16,610 nt of DNA, taken from positions 1 to 16,610 of the forward strand of contig JAJYJF010000009.1 in the NCBI GenBank assembly GCA_021796375.1, given 5' to 3'. Origin of the DNA: Chloroflexota bacterium. Lineage in GTDB: Bacteria > Chloroflexota > Anaerolineae > Anaerolineales > Anaerolineaceae. Positions 6,857 to 13,867 of this stretch are shown here, one piece after another. A model generated the notes under the pieces. That model was not told where the DNA came from, did not search any database, and saw nothing but the letters and a program-made list of their open reading frames with translations. Made by a program: the position numbers and the translations under genes. Numbering within the stretch: position 1 is the stretch's first letter; every line of letters begins with the position of its first letter.

Positions 6857-7996
6857 TTAAAAATTCGCTTCGAGCAGCTGGATCAGCTCCGGCACGCTTG
6901 CCGCACGGACGTTGTTGCCGAACATGGCCATGCGGGTAGTCTCCTCGGCGATCTGGGGGATATCTTTCTTTAATAAACCCGCCTCGCTAAGCCGGGTCGG
7001 CATCCCCAGGTCTTTGAGGAACGCTCGCGACCATTCCGCCAGATCAGCGGGCTGGCTGTCCCCCGGCATCCCGAGGGCATCGCGCAGGGCTTCCCAGCGG
7101 TCCGCTGGAATTGCCGGATAGTTAAACGAAAGGGTAGCCGGCAAAAGGACGGCGATCCCCAGCCCGTGGTGCAGGTGGTAGGTGGCGGTAAGCGGACCGC
7201 CGAGGGCATGCGCCAGACCCAGCCCGGATTGGTCGAAGGCGATCCCTGCCCACGAGGCTGCCTCGGCCATCGCCTGCCGGGAATCGAGGTCTCTGCCATC
7301 CCGCGTGGCTCTCGGCAGGTGGTTGACTATCCTGCGCATGGCTGCCAGGGCGAACACATCCGTGGTTGCCGAGGCGCGCTTCCCGGTGAACGCTTCAATG
7401 GCGTGGACCAGGGCATCCATCCCGGTCGCCGCGGTCAGCCGGGGCGGCAGGGAGAGCGCGAGCGATCCATCGATAATCGCGCTGCGGGTAAAGACGAACG
7501 GGTGAAGGACTCCCATCTTGAACCCGGTGTGGTCTCCGATCACCGCCACCTTGGTGACCTCGCTTCCCGTGCCAGCGGTGGTCGGGATGGCGATCACCGG
7601 GTAAGCGGGACGCTGGAGACTGGTCCTGTGCCATTGAATATCCTCCCAATCGAACCCGGGGTGCGCCAGCAGGATGCCGACCCCCTTGCCGACATCGATC
7701 ACCGATCCGCCCCCCAGGGCGACCACGTGGGTGGCGGATGCCTGGCGGGCTGCCTCGTAGGCGGGCAGCAGCTCCTGCACGTTTGGGTTGCCCGGGATCT
7801 CAGAGTAAACGGTTGCATGGATCCCTTCTCCGTTGAGCTTCTTCAGAAAGGGCTCAACCAGGCCCGAAGCGAGAATGCCCCGGTCGGTCAGCAGCAGTAC
7901 CTGGGGGATAGGGTCCTTCCCCAGCTCTTGAATGAGGTCAGACGGTGCGTCTCTGGAAAAGATCAGGCGGGTCGGAAAGTAAAATGGTGTTCCCAT
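6857..7996 (-). CDS. Iron-containing (group III) alcohol dehydrogenase
   Basis: This 379-residue Fe-ADH family protein interconverts an alcohol and an aldehyde or ketone with NAD(P). Seen: the nucleotide-binding GGGS at 95-98 in VVALGGGSVIDVGKG, PTTAGTGSEVT (about 138-148), and metal ligands Asp194 and His198 (GMDALVHAIEAF), His263 (GLAHALGG) and His277 (HLHHG). Length and fold match the family. The ATG at 7996 has AAGGAG about eleven bases upstream. It is the first gene of a two-gene operon with the aldehyde dehydrogenase 18 bases downstream. Members act on butanol, propanediol, lactaldehyde, hydroxybutyrate and others, so the substrate cannot be named. Confidence 0.94.
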   Translation of the reverse strand: MGTPFYFPTRLIFSRDAPSDLIQELGKDPIPQVLLLTDRGILASGLVEPFLKKLNGEGIHATVYSEIPGNPNVQELLPAYEAARQASATHVVALGGGSVIDVGKGVGILLAHPGFDWEDIQWHRTSLQRPAYPVIAIPTTAGTGSEVTKVAVIGDHTGFKMGVLHPFVFTRSAIIDGSLALSLPPRLTAATGMDALVHAIEAFTGKRASATTDVFALAAMRRIVNHLPRATRDGRDLDSRQAMAEAASWAGIAFDQSGLGLAHALGGPLTATYHLHHGLGIAVLLPATLSFNYPAIPADRWEALRDALGMPGDSQPADLAEWSRAFLKDLGMPTRLSEAGLLKKDIPQIAEETTRMAMFGNNVRAASVPELIQLLEANF

Positions 7997-8073
7997 GCTG
8001 GTTCTAGCTCCTTAATCAAAAATCACTGGATGTTCAGAGGTATTTTGGGATGTGTGCAGTAGGGTTTAATTAA

Positions 8074-8079
8074 ATTATA
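8074..8079 (-). promoter_or_regulatory. Candidate -10 element of the ADH-ALDH operon
   Basis: TATAAT reads on the minus strand about 78 bases upstream of the ADH start. No convincing -35 is seen. A perfect TTTAATTAAA palindrome directly downstream (about 8066-8075) overlaps its edge and could be a regulator site. Confidence 0.4.
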
Positions 8080-8172
8080 CTATCTTTAACAGAACCCTGC
8101 CTGCCGCACCGGCGGAACCCCAGCCGGTAAGGACGTTCCCGGCGCATGCGATTGGATTCCTCATTTTGTCAT

Positions 8173-8192
8173 CCCCAGCGTATATACTGGGG
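8173..8192. repeat. Inverted repeat in the sulfatase-like gene promoter region
   Basis: CCCCAG (8173-8178) and CTGGGG (8187-8192) are separated by eight AT-rich bases (CGTATATA). It ends 14 bases before a candidate extended -10, so an operator role is plausible. A smaller repeat, ACCGGC/GCCGGT, lies at 8108-8128. Confidence 0.45.
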
Positions 8193-8203
8193 ATTGCGAG
8201 CGC

Positions 8204-8212
8204 TGGTATACT
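8204..8212 (+). promoter_or_regulatory. Candidate extended -10 promoter of the sulfatase-like gene
   Basis: TGGTATACT is an extended -10 element (TGn plus TATACT at 8207-8212), about 75 bases upstream of the start codon. The -35 is weak, as is common for extended -10 promoters. Confidence 0.4.
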
Positions 8213-8271
8213 TGTACCGCTTGAAAGGCTGCCCGCTGCAAACAGATTCTGCAGGGGGGATTTCACTTTAT

Positions 8272-8276
8272 AGGAG
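8272..8276 (+). promoter_or_regulatory. Shine-Dalgarno deciding a TTG start
   Basis: AGGAG sits nine bases ahead of the TTG at 8286. No ATG or GTG is as well placed: the next in-frame Met is residue 49, which would cut into the first membrane segment. Confidence 0.7.
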
Positions 8277-8285
8277 TAACGCATT

Positions 8286-10241
8286 TTGTCCCCAACAGAT
8301 TCTAAACCGGATCAACCATCCGCCGCAAACAACAAAACCACGCGTGTTCGTTCCGGGCAAAATCCCCGCTCCATTTTATGGGTATCCCTCTTCTGCCTGG
8401 CGACGTTCACAATCTACTTTTCAGTTTTCATGGAATGGCTGTTTTTTATCACCAAACCATCTTTCATGGACCCTCTGCCCGTGCTGGAAAAGGTGGGGAT
8501 CTACCTGCTCGCGAGCTTGCTGATAACCGCCGGCGTTCTGCTGCTGCTCGGAGTCTTGTGGCTGATTAGCCTTTTACCGTTCGTCCGGAGATATTGGAAA
8601 ATCCTTCTGTACGCAGGCGGGGTGATCCCAGCGGTATTTTTGGCGGTTACTTTTTTGATCCTGATCGACAACTTTACCTACACGGTATTTCACTTCAGCA
8701 CGCTCACCAGTGAGGGAGCCTGGCGCGGCGTTTACGGCGCCATCTTCGTGCTGATCGCTGCCGGGTGCTCCGCCTGGGTGATTCGCCACCTCTCTCGAAA
8801 CACCCGGCGGAGACGGCTGGAGGCTGCGATCAAAACCCAGGGACTTGTTGGGGTCGGTATCCTGGCGCTGTCGGTCCTCCTCGGCCTGACCGCGTTTCAT
8901 GAAGCGGCAGCCAGCCAATCCATCCCCGTCACGGGAACTGCCAAGAACCGGCCGAACATCCTGCTGATCGGCAGCGATGGGCTGGATGCCGATCACATGT
9001 CCGTGTATAACACGAAAACCAACACCACCCCATTCCTGCAGGCCTTTTCCCAGCAGACTCTGCTGGCTGAAAATAATTTCCCCAACGCGAACGAGACCGC
9101 CGGCTCACTCGTTTCTCTTTTTACTGGCAGGCTGCCCACCGCAACCCGGACTCTCTATCCCCCGGATATTTTGAAGGGAAATGACGCTTTCAAACATCTC
9201 CCTGAAATCTTGAAGAGCCAGGGGTATTACAACGCGGAAATCAGCGTCGATTATTACGCGGACATGACCAACCTGAACATGCAGGAAAGCTTCGTCACGG
9301 TGAACGGCCGGTCGACGACCCTGGGCAGCCTGTATACCCTTTCCCGCAGGGTCATCCCCGAAGATGCTGCCTATTTCCTCTCCACCGTGGCCAAAGGCGC
9401 AACGGACCGGCTGGCGCAGATCTTCTACGTCTACACGGTGTCGAACCCATATTCTGAGGTCACCCTGCCCCTGGAGACCACGACCGACCAGGACCGGGTG
9501 AACGAGCTGATGAATCTCTTCCGGACGATCCACCAGCCCCTGTTCGTTCACGTTCATATGATGGGAACCCACCTGGACAAATGGGATACCTACGACCAGG
9601 CGATCACTGGCTTCGACGGCTATATGAAAGAGGTGATCGCGGACCTGACGCAGATGGGAAAGCTGGAGAATACGGTCATCATCGTTTACACGGACCATGG
9701 ATTTACGGATGTGACGAACATGCGCATCCCCCTGATGATTCGCTTCCCTCACGAACAGTACACCGGCCAGATCACCCATAACACGCAGAACCTGGATATT
9801 GCCCCGACGGTCCTGGATTACCTGGGCATCACGCCGCCGAAATGGATGACCGGGCAGTCGCTGATCGCGGGCGAGCCGGACGCGCTGCGCCCGATTTTCT
9901 CCGCCGCGCCCAACTACCGGACGGGAAATACGAAGAACGAGCTCCAGCTGGATGAGAGCAAGATCAAACCGCCTTTCTACCAGTTTGGAACCATCGGGGT
10001 GCTCGTATGCCAGAAGTGGTTTGCCCTGGATACATCGCAGCTCTCCTGGACCGAGGGGATCGTCGAAGACTATCCCACCCCGTGCGATGAGAACAGCCTG
10101 CCAACCGACAGCCAGGCGCACCAGCTCGTGTATGCCCAGCTGGCCAGGGATGGGTTCGATCTCTCCGGGGTCGATTTGAACCTCCAGGGAAGCCTTCCTG
10201 GGCTCACGCTGGTGGGGCTGCCGGGGACCGCGGGCCAGTAG
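8286..10241 (+). CDS. Membrane-anchored sulfatase / phosphoglycerol-transferase-like protein (alkaline phosphatase superfamily)
   Basis: This 651-residue protein has a short polar N-terminus, then about five hydrophobic helices (about 29-55, 70-99, 105-127, 148-166, 186-204), and an extracytoplasmic catalytic domain of the sulfatase / LtaS / OpgB type from about residue 222. Seen: RPNILLIGSDG (metal Asp231), ETAGSLVSLFTGR with Thr271 at the position of the sulfatase Cys/Ser nucleophile, VHVHMMGTH (about 421-429), VYTDHG (Asp470, His471) and the late family segment LDIAPTVLDYLGI. Thr instead of Cys or Ser favours a phospho-transfer enzyme acting on envelope glycolipids or polysaccharides over a true sulfatase. 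The start is TTG. It is a single-gene unit ended by a strong terminator. The enzyme class is firm; the precise reaction is unknown. Confidence 0.88.
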   Translation: MSPTDSKPDQPSAANNKTTRVRSGQNPRSILWVSLFCLATFTIYFSVFMEWLFFITKPSFMDPLPVLEKVGIYLLASLLITAGVLLLLGVLWLISLLPFVRRYWKILLYAGGVIPAVFLAVTFLILIDNFTYTVFHFSTLTSEGAWRGVYGAIFVLIAAGCSAWVIRHLSRNTRRRRLEAAIKTQGLVGVGILALSVLLGLTAFHEAAASQSIPVTGTAKNRPNILLIGSDGLDADHMSVYNTKTNTTPFLQAFSQQTLLAENNFPNANETAGSLVSLFTGRLPTATRTLYPPDILKGNDAFKHLPEILKSQGYYNAEISVDYYADMTNLNMQESFVTVNGRSTTLGSLYTLSRRVIPEDAAYFLSTVAKGATDRLAQIFYVYTVSNPYSEVTLPLETTTDQDRVNELMNLFRTIHQPLFVHVHMMGTHLDKWDTYDQAITGFDGYMKEVIADLTQMGKLENTVIIVYTDHGFTDVTNMRIPLMIRFPHEQYTGQITHNTQNLDIAPTVLDYLGITPPKWMTGQSLIAGEPDALRPIFSAAPNYRTGNTKNELQLDESKIKPPFYQFGTIGVLVCQKWFALDTSQLSWTEGIVEDYPTPCDENSLPTDSQAHQLVYAQLARDGFDLSGVDLNLQGSLPGLTLVGLPGTAGQ

Positions 10242-10286
10242 GCGCGGGGTGCGGCAGGGCCGGTATGGCCGGCCCGCAAACGACAG

Positions 10287-10327
10287 AAAAACCTCTGGCG
10301 GGTGTGGTTCACCTGCTAGAGGTTTTT
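10287..10327. terminator. Long symmetrical terminator between the sulfatase-like gene and the tRNA gene
   Basis: An 18-bp stem (10287-10304 with 10310-10327, two G-T wobbles) closes a TGGTT loop. It begins with A5 and ends with T5, so it works as an intrinsic terminator on both strands, for the plus-strand gene and for the minus-strand tRNA. Confidence 0.9.
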
Positions 10328-10330
10328 GAT

Positions 10331-10405
10331 TGGAGCGGGCGATGGGAGTCGAACCCACGATATCTTGCTTGGGAAGCAAGCGTTCTACCACTGAACTACG
10401 CCCGC
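10331..10405 (-). tRNA. tRNA-Gly (anticodon CCC)
   Basis: Read on the minus strand it folds completely. The acceptor GCGGGCG pairs with CGCCCGC, the D stem is GTTC/GAAC with the short AGTGGTA loop usual for glycine tRNAs, and the anticodon stem CTTGC/GCAAG carries loop TTCCCAA. The T arm is GTGGG TTCGACT CCCAT. Discriminator U73 and an encoded CCA (10331-10333) complete it. Anticodon CCC reads GGG glycine codons. The length is 72 bases plus CCA. Confidence 0.97.
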
Positions 10406-10426
10406 GGACTGCTTTTTGCTGCGCGA

Positions 10427-10432
10427 ATTATA
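10427..10432 (-). promoter_or_regulatory. -10 element of the tRNA-Gly gene
   Basis: TATAAT on the minus strand lies 22 bases upstream of the tRNA 5' end, giving a leader of roughly 15 bases. The -35 is poor. Confidence 0.5.
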
Positions 10433-10435
10433 CTA

Positions 10436-10460
10436 TAAAAGCTCCGGCTAGATACCGGAG
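10436..10460 (-). terminator. Terminator after the polyprenyl synthase gene
   Basis: On the minus strand CTCCGG pairs with CCGGAG (10455-10460 with 10442-10447) across a seven-base loop and is followed by CTTTTAT. It lies 11 bases after the stop codon and directly precedes the -10 element of the tRNA gene. Confidence 0.75.
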
Positions 10461-10471
10461 AACTGTAAAAT

Positions 10472-11485
10472 TTATGATTTACGCTGCAGCAGCCGGGAGG
10501 AAAGATCGAGGAGCGCATCCGTGAGATCGGACGGCTGGGCGGCATCGTGCAGCGCATCCAGCGCCAGGCGGGTCAGGCGGTCGGCGGTCTGCTGCGTATA
10601 GTCTTTCGCCCCTTCGCGGGCCAGCAGCGCGGCGACCTGCTCAGCTTCGGGTGGGGAAACGGGTCCTTGCGCCCAGCGCTTCGCGAATTCTTCGCGGCGC
10701 GCGAGACCGTACAGCACCGGAAGGGTCTTCTTCCCGGAGACCAGGTCGCTCTCAGTCGATTTTCCGGTCAGGGCAGCATTTCCCCACAGTCCCAGCCAGT
10801 CGTCCAGCACCTGGAACGCCAGGCCCAGGTAGCGGCCGAATTCCTCGAATTTCGCCACCTGCCGGGCAGGGGCGCCGCCTATCAGGCTGCCGAGGCCGGT
10901 GCAGGTCTCCAAAAGCGCGGCGGTTTTTCCTTCGACCATCGGCCAGTAATCGTCGACGGCCAGCTCCCCGCAGGTTTCGTAAGCCATGTCTAGGTACTGG
11001 CCGCGGGTCAGATTGAGACAGGCTTTTTCAAGCCGGGTGTAAGCCTGGAGCGCCAGGACGGGTGAAGCGGTCTTCTCCAGGCGTGAGAGGGCGAAGTAGG
11101 CCAGCGTGTACATCGCGTCGCCGGCGTTGATCGCCTGGGCGGTTCCCCATTTCGTCCACACGGTAGGCCGGCCGCGGCGGACCCGGCTCTGGTCCTGGAT
11201 GTCGTCATGGATGAGCGAAAAATTATGGATCAGCTCGACGGCAGCCGCGGCCGGGAGGGCAGCGGTCCAATCGCCGCCCGCCGCCCCCGCGCTGAGCAGC
11301 ACCAGCAGCGACCGGATTCGCTTTCCCTGCGCCTCGGGGCCGGCGCCATCGCCTTCCCATCCCAGATGGTAGGCGAACATCGCGCCCATCTCAGCGGTCT
11401 GGGCATCCCCGGCGTCATGCAGCACGGAGCGCAGCTCGGTCTCTATCTGAGGCTGCATCCGCTTGATCCATTCGTCCAGGTTCAT
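10472..11485 (-). CDS. Polyprenyl (probably geranylgeranyl) diphosphate synthase
   Basis: This class I trans-prenyltransferase condenses IPP onto an allylic diphosphate. Seen, numbered from the alternative Met at 11491: KRIR (57-60), first Asp-rich motif HDDIQD (Asp96, Asp97, Asp100) followed by RRGRPT, GQYLDM, and a second motif DDWLG (Asp230, Asp231) with Gly where the classical DDxxD has Asp. DDxLG followed by TGK..SDL..GKKTLPV is common in several bacterial lineages. Phe91 is five residues before the first Asp, a pattern associated with GGPP-length products. I prefer the Met at 11485 because AAGGG (11492-11496) is six bases away and would abut the ATG at 11491. It is translationally tied to the IPP isomerase gene just upstream. 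Product length is an inference. Confidence 0.92.
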   Translation of the reverse strand: MNLDEWIKRMQPQIETELRSVLHDAGDAQTAEMGAMFAYHLGWEGDGAGPEAQGKRIRSLLVLLSAGAAGGDWTAALPAAAAVELIHNFSLIHDDIQDQSRVRRGRPTVWTKWGTAQAINAGDAMYTLAYFALSRLEKTASPVLALQAYTRLEKACLNLTRGQYLDMAYETCGELAVDDYWPMVEGKTAALLETCTGLGSLIGGAPARQVAKFEEFGRYLGLAFQVLDDWLGLWGNAALTGKSTESDLVSGKKTLPVLYGLARREEFAKRWAQGPVSPPEAEQVAALLAREGAKDYTQQTADRLTRLALDALHDAAQPSDLTDALLDLSSRLLQRKS

Positions 11486-11491
11486 GGTCAT

Positions 11492-11496
11492 CCCTT
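11492..11496 (-). promoter_or_regulatory. Shine-Dalgarno of the prenyl synthase gene overlapping the upstream stop codon
   Basis: AAGGG on the minus strand overlaps the TAA of the isomerase gene (11495-11497). It is spaced six bases from the ATG at 11485, which selects that start over 11491 and suggests translational coupling. Confidence 0.6.
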
Positions 11497-12538
11497 AATC
11501 GGTGTTGCTTCTCAGGTCGAGCAGGTGAATCCCGCGCAGGGCGTTCAAATTGGCCGCGCCGCAGGCAAACATCGCGATGCGGATCTCCTGGGTGATCTCG
11601 GCGGCCAGCTCCAGGGTTTTCTCCAGGGAGACCGCCGCGGTCTTCAGGAAGGGTCCGGCTATGCCGCCCAGGTTTGCGCCCAGGGCGATGCATTTGGCAA
11701 TATCAACCCCATCTCGCAGGCCGCCGGAGGCGAAAACTGGCAGGTCCGGGGCGGCGCGGCGGACCAATTTAACCGATTCGGCGGTTGGGATTCCCCACCG
11801 GCGGAAGGCGCCCGCGATCCGCGCCCGGCTTTCGTCCGCCGCCCGGTACATCTCCACCTGCGACCAGGAGGTCCCTCCGGCCCCTGCGACGTCGATCGCG
11901 GCGGCTCCGGCTTCAACCAGATCGGAAGCCAGGTTTTCCGAGATCCCCCAGCCTACCTCTTTGATGATTACCGGGACGGAGAGCGCGGCGCAAACGCTCT
12001 CGATCTGCTTCAACAGTCCCGCAAAATGGGTGTCTCCTCCGGGCTGCAGGGCTTCTTGCAGCGGATTCAGGTGAAGGATGAGCCCATCGGCTTCAACCAG
12101 CTCGACCGCCCGGCGGCATTGTTCCACGCCGTATCCGTAATTCAGCTGGATGGCTCCCAGATTGGCGAACAGGAGGATGTCCGGGGCAGCCTTCCGGACC
12201 TGGTACGTACCCGCAGCCGATGGGTCCTCGATCGCGGCGCGCAGCGACCCCAGACCCATGGCGAGCCCGGCAGCCTGCGCGGTCCGGGCAAGGATCGCGT
12301 TGATCTCCGCAGCTTCCGCGATCCCACCGGTCATGGAGGAGATCAGCAGGGGGGCTTTCAGGCGCCGCCCGAAGAGCTGCAGGCCCGGGTCCACCTGCTC
12401 CAGGTCGAGCTCGGGCAGCCCCTGGTGGATGAACTGGTAGCGCTCCAGGCCGTTGGTGAGCCCCGACTGAACATCCTCGGTAATATTAATGCGAATATGA
12501 TCCGATTTGCGGCTGCTGATCGGCGTACCTTCGCCCAT
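11495..12538 (-). CDS. fni: Type 2 isopentenyl-diphosphate delta-isomerase (FMN-dependent)
   Basis: This 347-residue enzyme interconverts IPP and DMAPP using reduced FMN and Mg2+. Seen: N-terminal [10 protein letters not shown] (about 10-19), SSMTGG (68-72 region), GLGSLR (95-100), the substrate motif HLNPLQE (156-162), GAGGTSW, and a C-terminal FMN-phosphate region around [16 protein letters not shown]. Together these are diagnostic of the Fni/IDI-2 family and exclude the unrelated IDI-1. The frame extends nine codons upstream to a TTG at 12565, but AAAGGAA (12548-12554) is nine bases from the ATG at 12538 and falls inside that extension, so 12538 is preferred. It supplies DMAPP to the adjacent prenyl synthase and is divergent from an acyl carrier protein gene. 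Confidence 0.95.
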   Translation of the reverse strand: MGEGTPISSRKSDHIRINITEDVQSGLTNGLERYQFIHQGLPELDLEQVDPGLQLFGRRLKAPLLISSMTGGIAEAAEINAILARTAQAAGLAMGLGSLRAAIEDPSAAGTYQVRKAAPDILLFANLGAIQLNYGYGVEQCRRAVELVEADGLILHLNPLQEALQPGGDTHFAGLLKQIESVCAALSVPVIIKEVGWGISENLASDLVEAGAAAIDVAGAGGTSWSQVEMYRAADESRARIAGAFRRWGIPTAESVKLVRRAAPDLPVFASGGLRDGVDIAKCIALGANLGGIAGPFLKTAAVSLEKTLELAAEITQEIRIAMFACGAANLNALRGIHLLDLRSNTD

Positions 12539-12613
12539 GGTTGTGTGTTCCTTTCTATAGCCCAATCTTACCTGGAGGGGGAAGACCTGTCAAACTTCCG
12601 GCAAGATGTGATC

Positions 12614-12641
12614 TTGACAAGCACGGCAGGCAAGATAAAAT
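12614..12641 (+). promoter_or_regulatory. Sigma70-type promoter of the acyl carrier protein gene
   Basis: A perfect TTGACA (12614-12619) is followed by a 16-base spacer and TAAAAT (12636-12641). The predicted start near 12648 leaves a leader of about 30 bases. It lies in the divergent region shared with the isoprenoid operon. Confidence 0.75.
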
Positions 12642-12676
12642 TCAGCAAAACCAGACTCGGACGTAAGGAGACTCCC

Positions 12677-12913
12677 ATGGCTGACACAGTCGATGAAGTA
12701 AAAGCCGTTATTATCGATGTCCTGAAGATTGACGATGAAAATATTAATATGGATACCCGGTTCATCGAGGATCTGCGCGCCGATTCGATGGACCAGTTCT
12801 TTTTGATCGACGGCTTTTGTGAAAAATTTGGGTTGAACATTTCCGACGAAGACGCGCGGGAGATCAAGTCCGTCGGTGACGCCGTGCGGTATATCGACAG
12901 CCACAAAGCCTGA
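12677..12913 (+). CDS. Acyl carrier protein
   Basis: This 78-residue, highly acidic, all-helical protein carries acyl chains on a 4'-phosphopantetheine arm attached to Ser37 in the ADSMD motif. Helix III and the C-terminus (ISDEDAREIKSVGDAVRYI) are typical of ACPs. AAGGAG (12665-12670) is six bases from the ATG, a clear start. Helix II after the Ser (DQFFLIDGFCEKFG) is less acidic and more aromatic than the EL-V-A-EEEF pattern of fatty-acid ACPs, so its partner enzymes may differ. No fatty-acid synthase genes adjoin it; it is a single-gene unit with its own promoter and terminator. It is either the housekeeping ACP placed away from fab genes or a specialised carrier. Confidence 0.92.
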   Translation: MADTVDEVKAVIIDVLKIDDENINMDTRFIEDLRADSMDQFFLIDGFCEKFGLNISDEDAREIKSVGDAVRYIDSHKA

Positions 12914-12941
12914 GCCGGTTATCCTCCACCGAGAATAAATC

Positions 12942-12972
12942 GGGCGCAGAAAACCGTTTTTCTGCGCCCTTT
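12942..12972. terminator. Terminator shared by the ACP gene and sucD
   Basis: A 12-bp perfect stem (12942-12953 with 12958-12969) closes a CCGT loop and is followed by TTT on the plus strand. On the minus strand it is followed by GATTTATT, so it can serve both convergent genes. Confidence 0.85.
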
Positions 12973-13000
12973 CCGTTTAAGCCGGCTGGCTGGTACCCGG

Positions 13001-13867
13001 TCAGTCGGCCATCATTTCGGCGATCTCTTCCGGGTGGTGGGCAACCCGCACGCCGGCGTTCTCCAGCGCCCGGACTTTATCCGCGGCCAGGCCGGAACCG
13101 CCTTCGACGATGGCTCCCGCATGGCCCATTCGCCTCCCGGGCGGGGCGGTTTGCCCGGCGATGAAGGCGACGACGGGTTTGGTCATCCGGTTGGCGATAA
13201 AATCAGCCGCCTTTTCTTCGTCGCTGCCGCCGATTTCCCCGATCAGGACCACCCGGTCGGTGTGGGCATCGGCTTCGAATAACGCCAGCACATCCACGAA
13301 ATTCATCCCCTTGACCGGGTCGCCCCCGATCCCCACGCAGGTGGAAGAGCCCATCTTCCGCTGCCTGAGCGCGTCAAGCACCTCGTAGGTGAGCGTGCCG
13401 GAGCGCGATACCACGCCGACATTGCCCGGGATCGCGATATTCCCCGGGATGATGCCGACTTTTGATTCACCCGGGGTGAGCAGCCCCGGGCAGTTGGGGC
13501 CGATCAGCTGGATTTTCCGGCTGTCCAGGTAGCTGCGAACCCGCATCATATCCTGGACGGGGATGCCTTCGGTGATGCAGACGATGAGGGGAATGCCCGC
13601 ATCCGCAGCCTCGAACATCGCGTCCGGCGCGCCGCGGGCGGGGACGAAGATCACGGTGGTATTCGCCCCGGTGGCCTCGACGGCCAGCTTCATCGAATCA
13701 AATACGGGGATTTTCCCATCCAGAACCCATTCGCCACCTTTCCCGGGGGTGACCCCGGCGACCACGGAGGTCCCGTAGGCGATCATCTGCTGGGTATGAA
13801 AAAAGCCATCGTGACCGGTGATGCCCTGGACGACCACGCGGGTGTTGCGATTGATCAGGATGCTCAT
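13001..13867 (-). CDS. sucD: Succinyl-CoA synthetase (ADP/GDP-forming) alpha subunit
   Basis: This 288-residue subunit binds CoA and carries the transient phospho-histidine of the TCA-cycle enzyme converting succinyl-CoA to succinate with NTP formation. Seen: the N-terminal Rossmann CoA-binding segment ([15 protein letters not shown], about 11-25), VTPGKGG (about 39-45), IGPNCPG (about 122-128), SRSGTLTYE (154-162), and the active-site [10 protein letters not shown] with His249. Length is the family norm. The ATG overlaps the sucC stop as ATGA, with GGGAG seven bases upstream, so translation is coupled to sucC. Confidence 0.97.
   Translation of the reverse strand: MSILINRNTRVVVQGITGHDGFFHTQQMIAYGTSVVAGVTPGKGGEWVLDGKIPVFDSMKLAVEATGANTTVIFVPARGAPDAMFEAADAGIPLIVCITEGIPVQDMMRVRSYLDSRKIQLIGPNCPGLLTPGESKVGIIPGNIAIPGNVGVVSRSGTLTYEVLDALRQRKMGSSTCVGIGGDPVKGMNFVDVLALFEADAHTDRVVLIGEIGGSDEEKAADFIANRMTKPVVAFIAGQTAPPGRRMGHAGAIVEGGSGLAADKVRALENAGVRVAHHPEEIAEMMAD

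Noticed and set aside
9105..10391. A minus-strand open frame of about 428 codons antisense to the sulfatase-like gene
   Set aside because: It runs through the terminator hairpin and into the tRNA gene, and its product has no family resemblance.
11207..12913. A very long plus-strand open frame ending in the acyl carrier protein
   Set aside because: Only the last 78 codons are real. The rest is antisense to the isomerase and prenyl synthase genes, and the ACP has its own promoter, Shine-Dalgarno and ATG at 12677.
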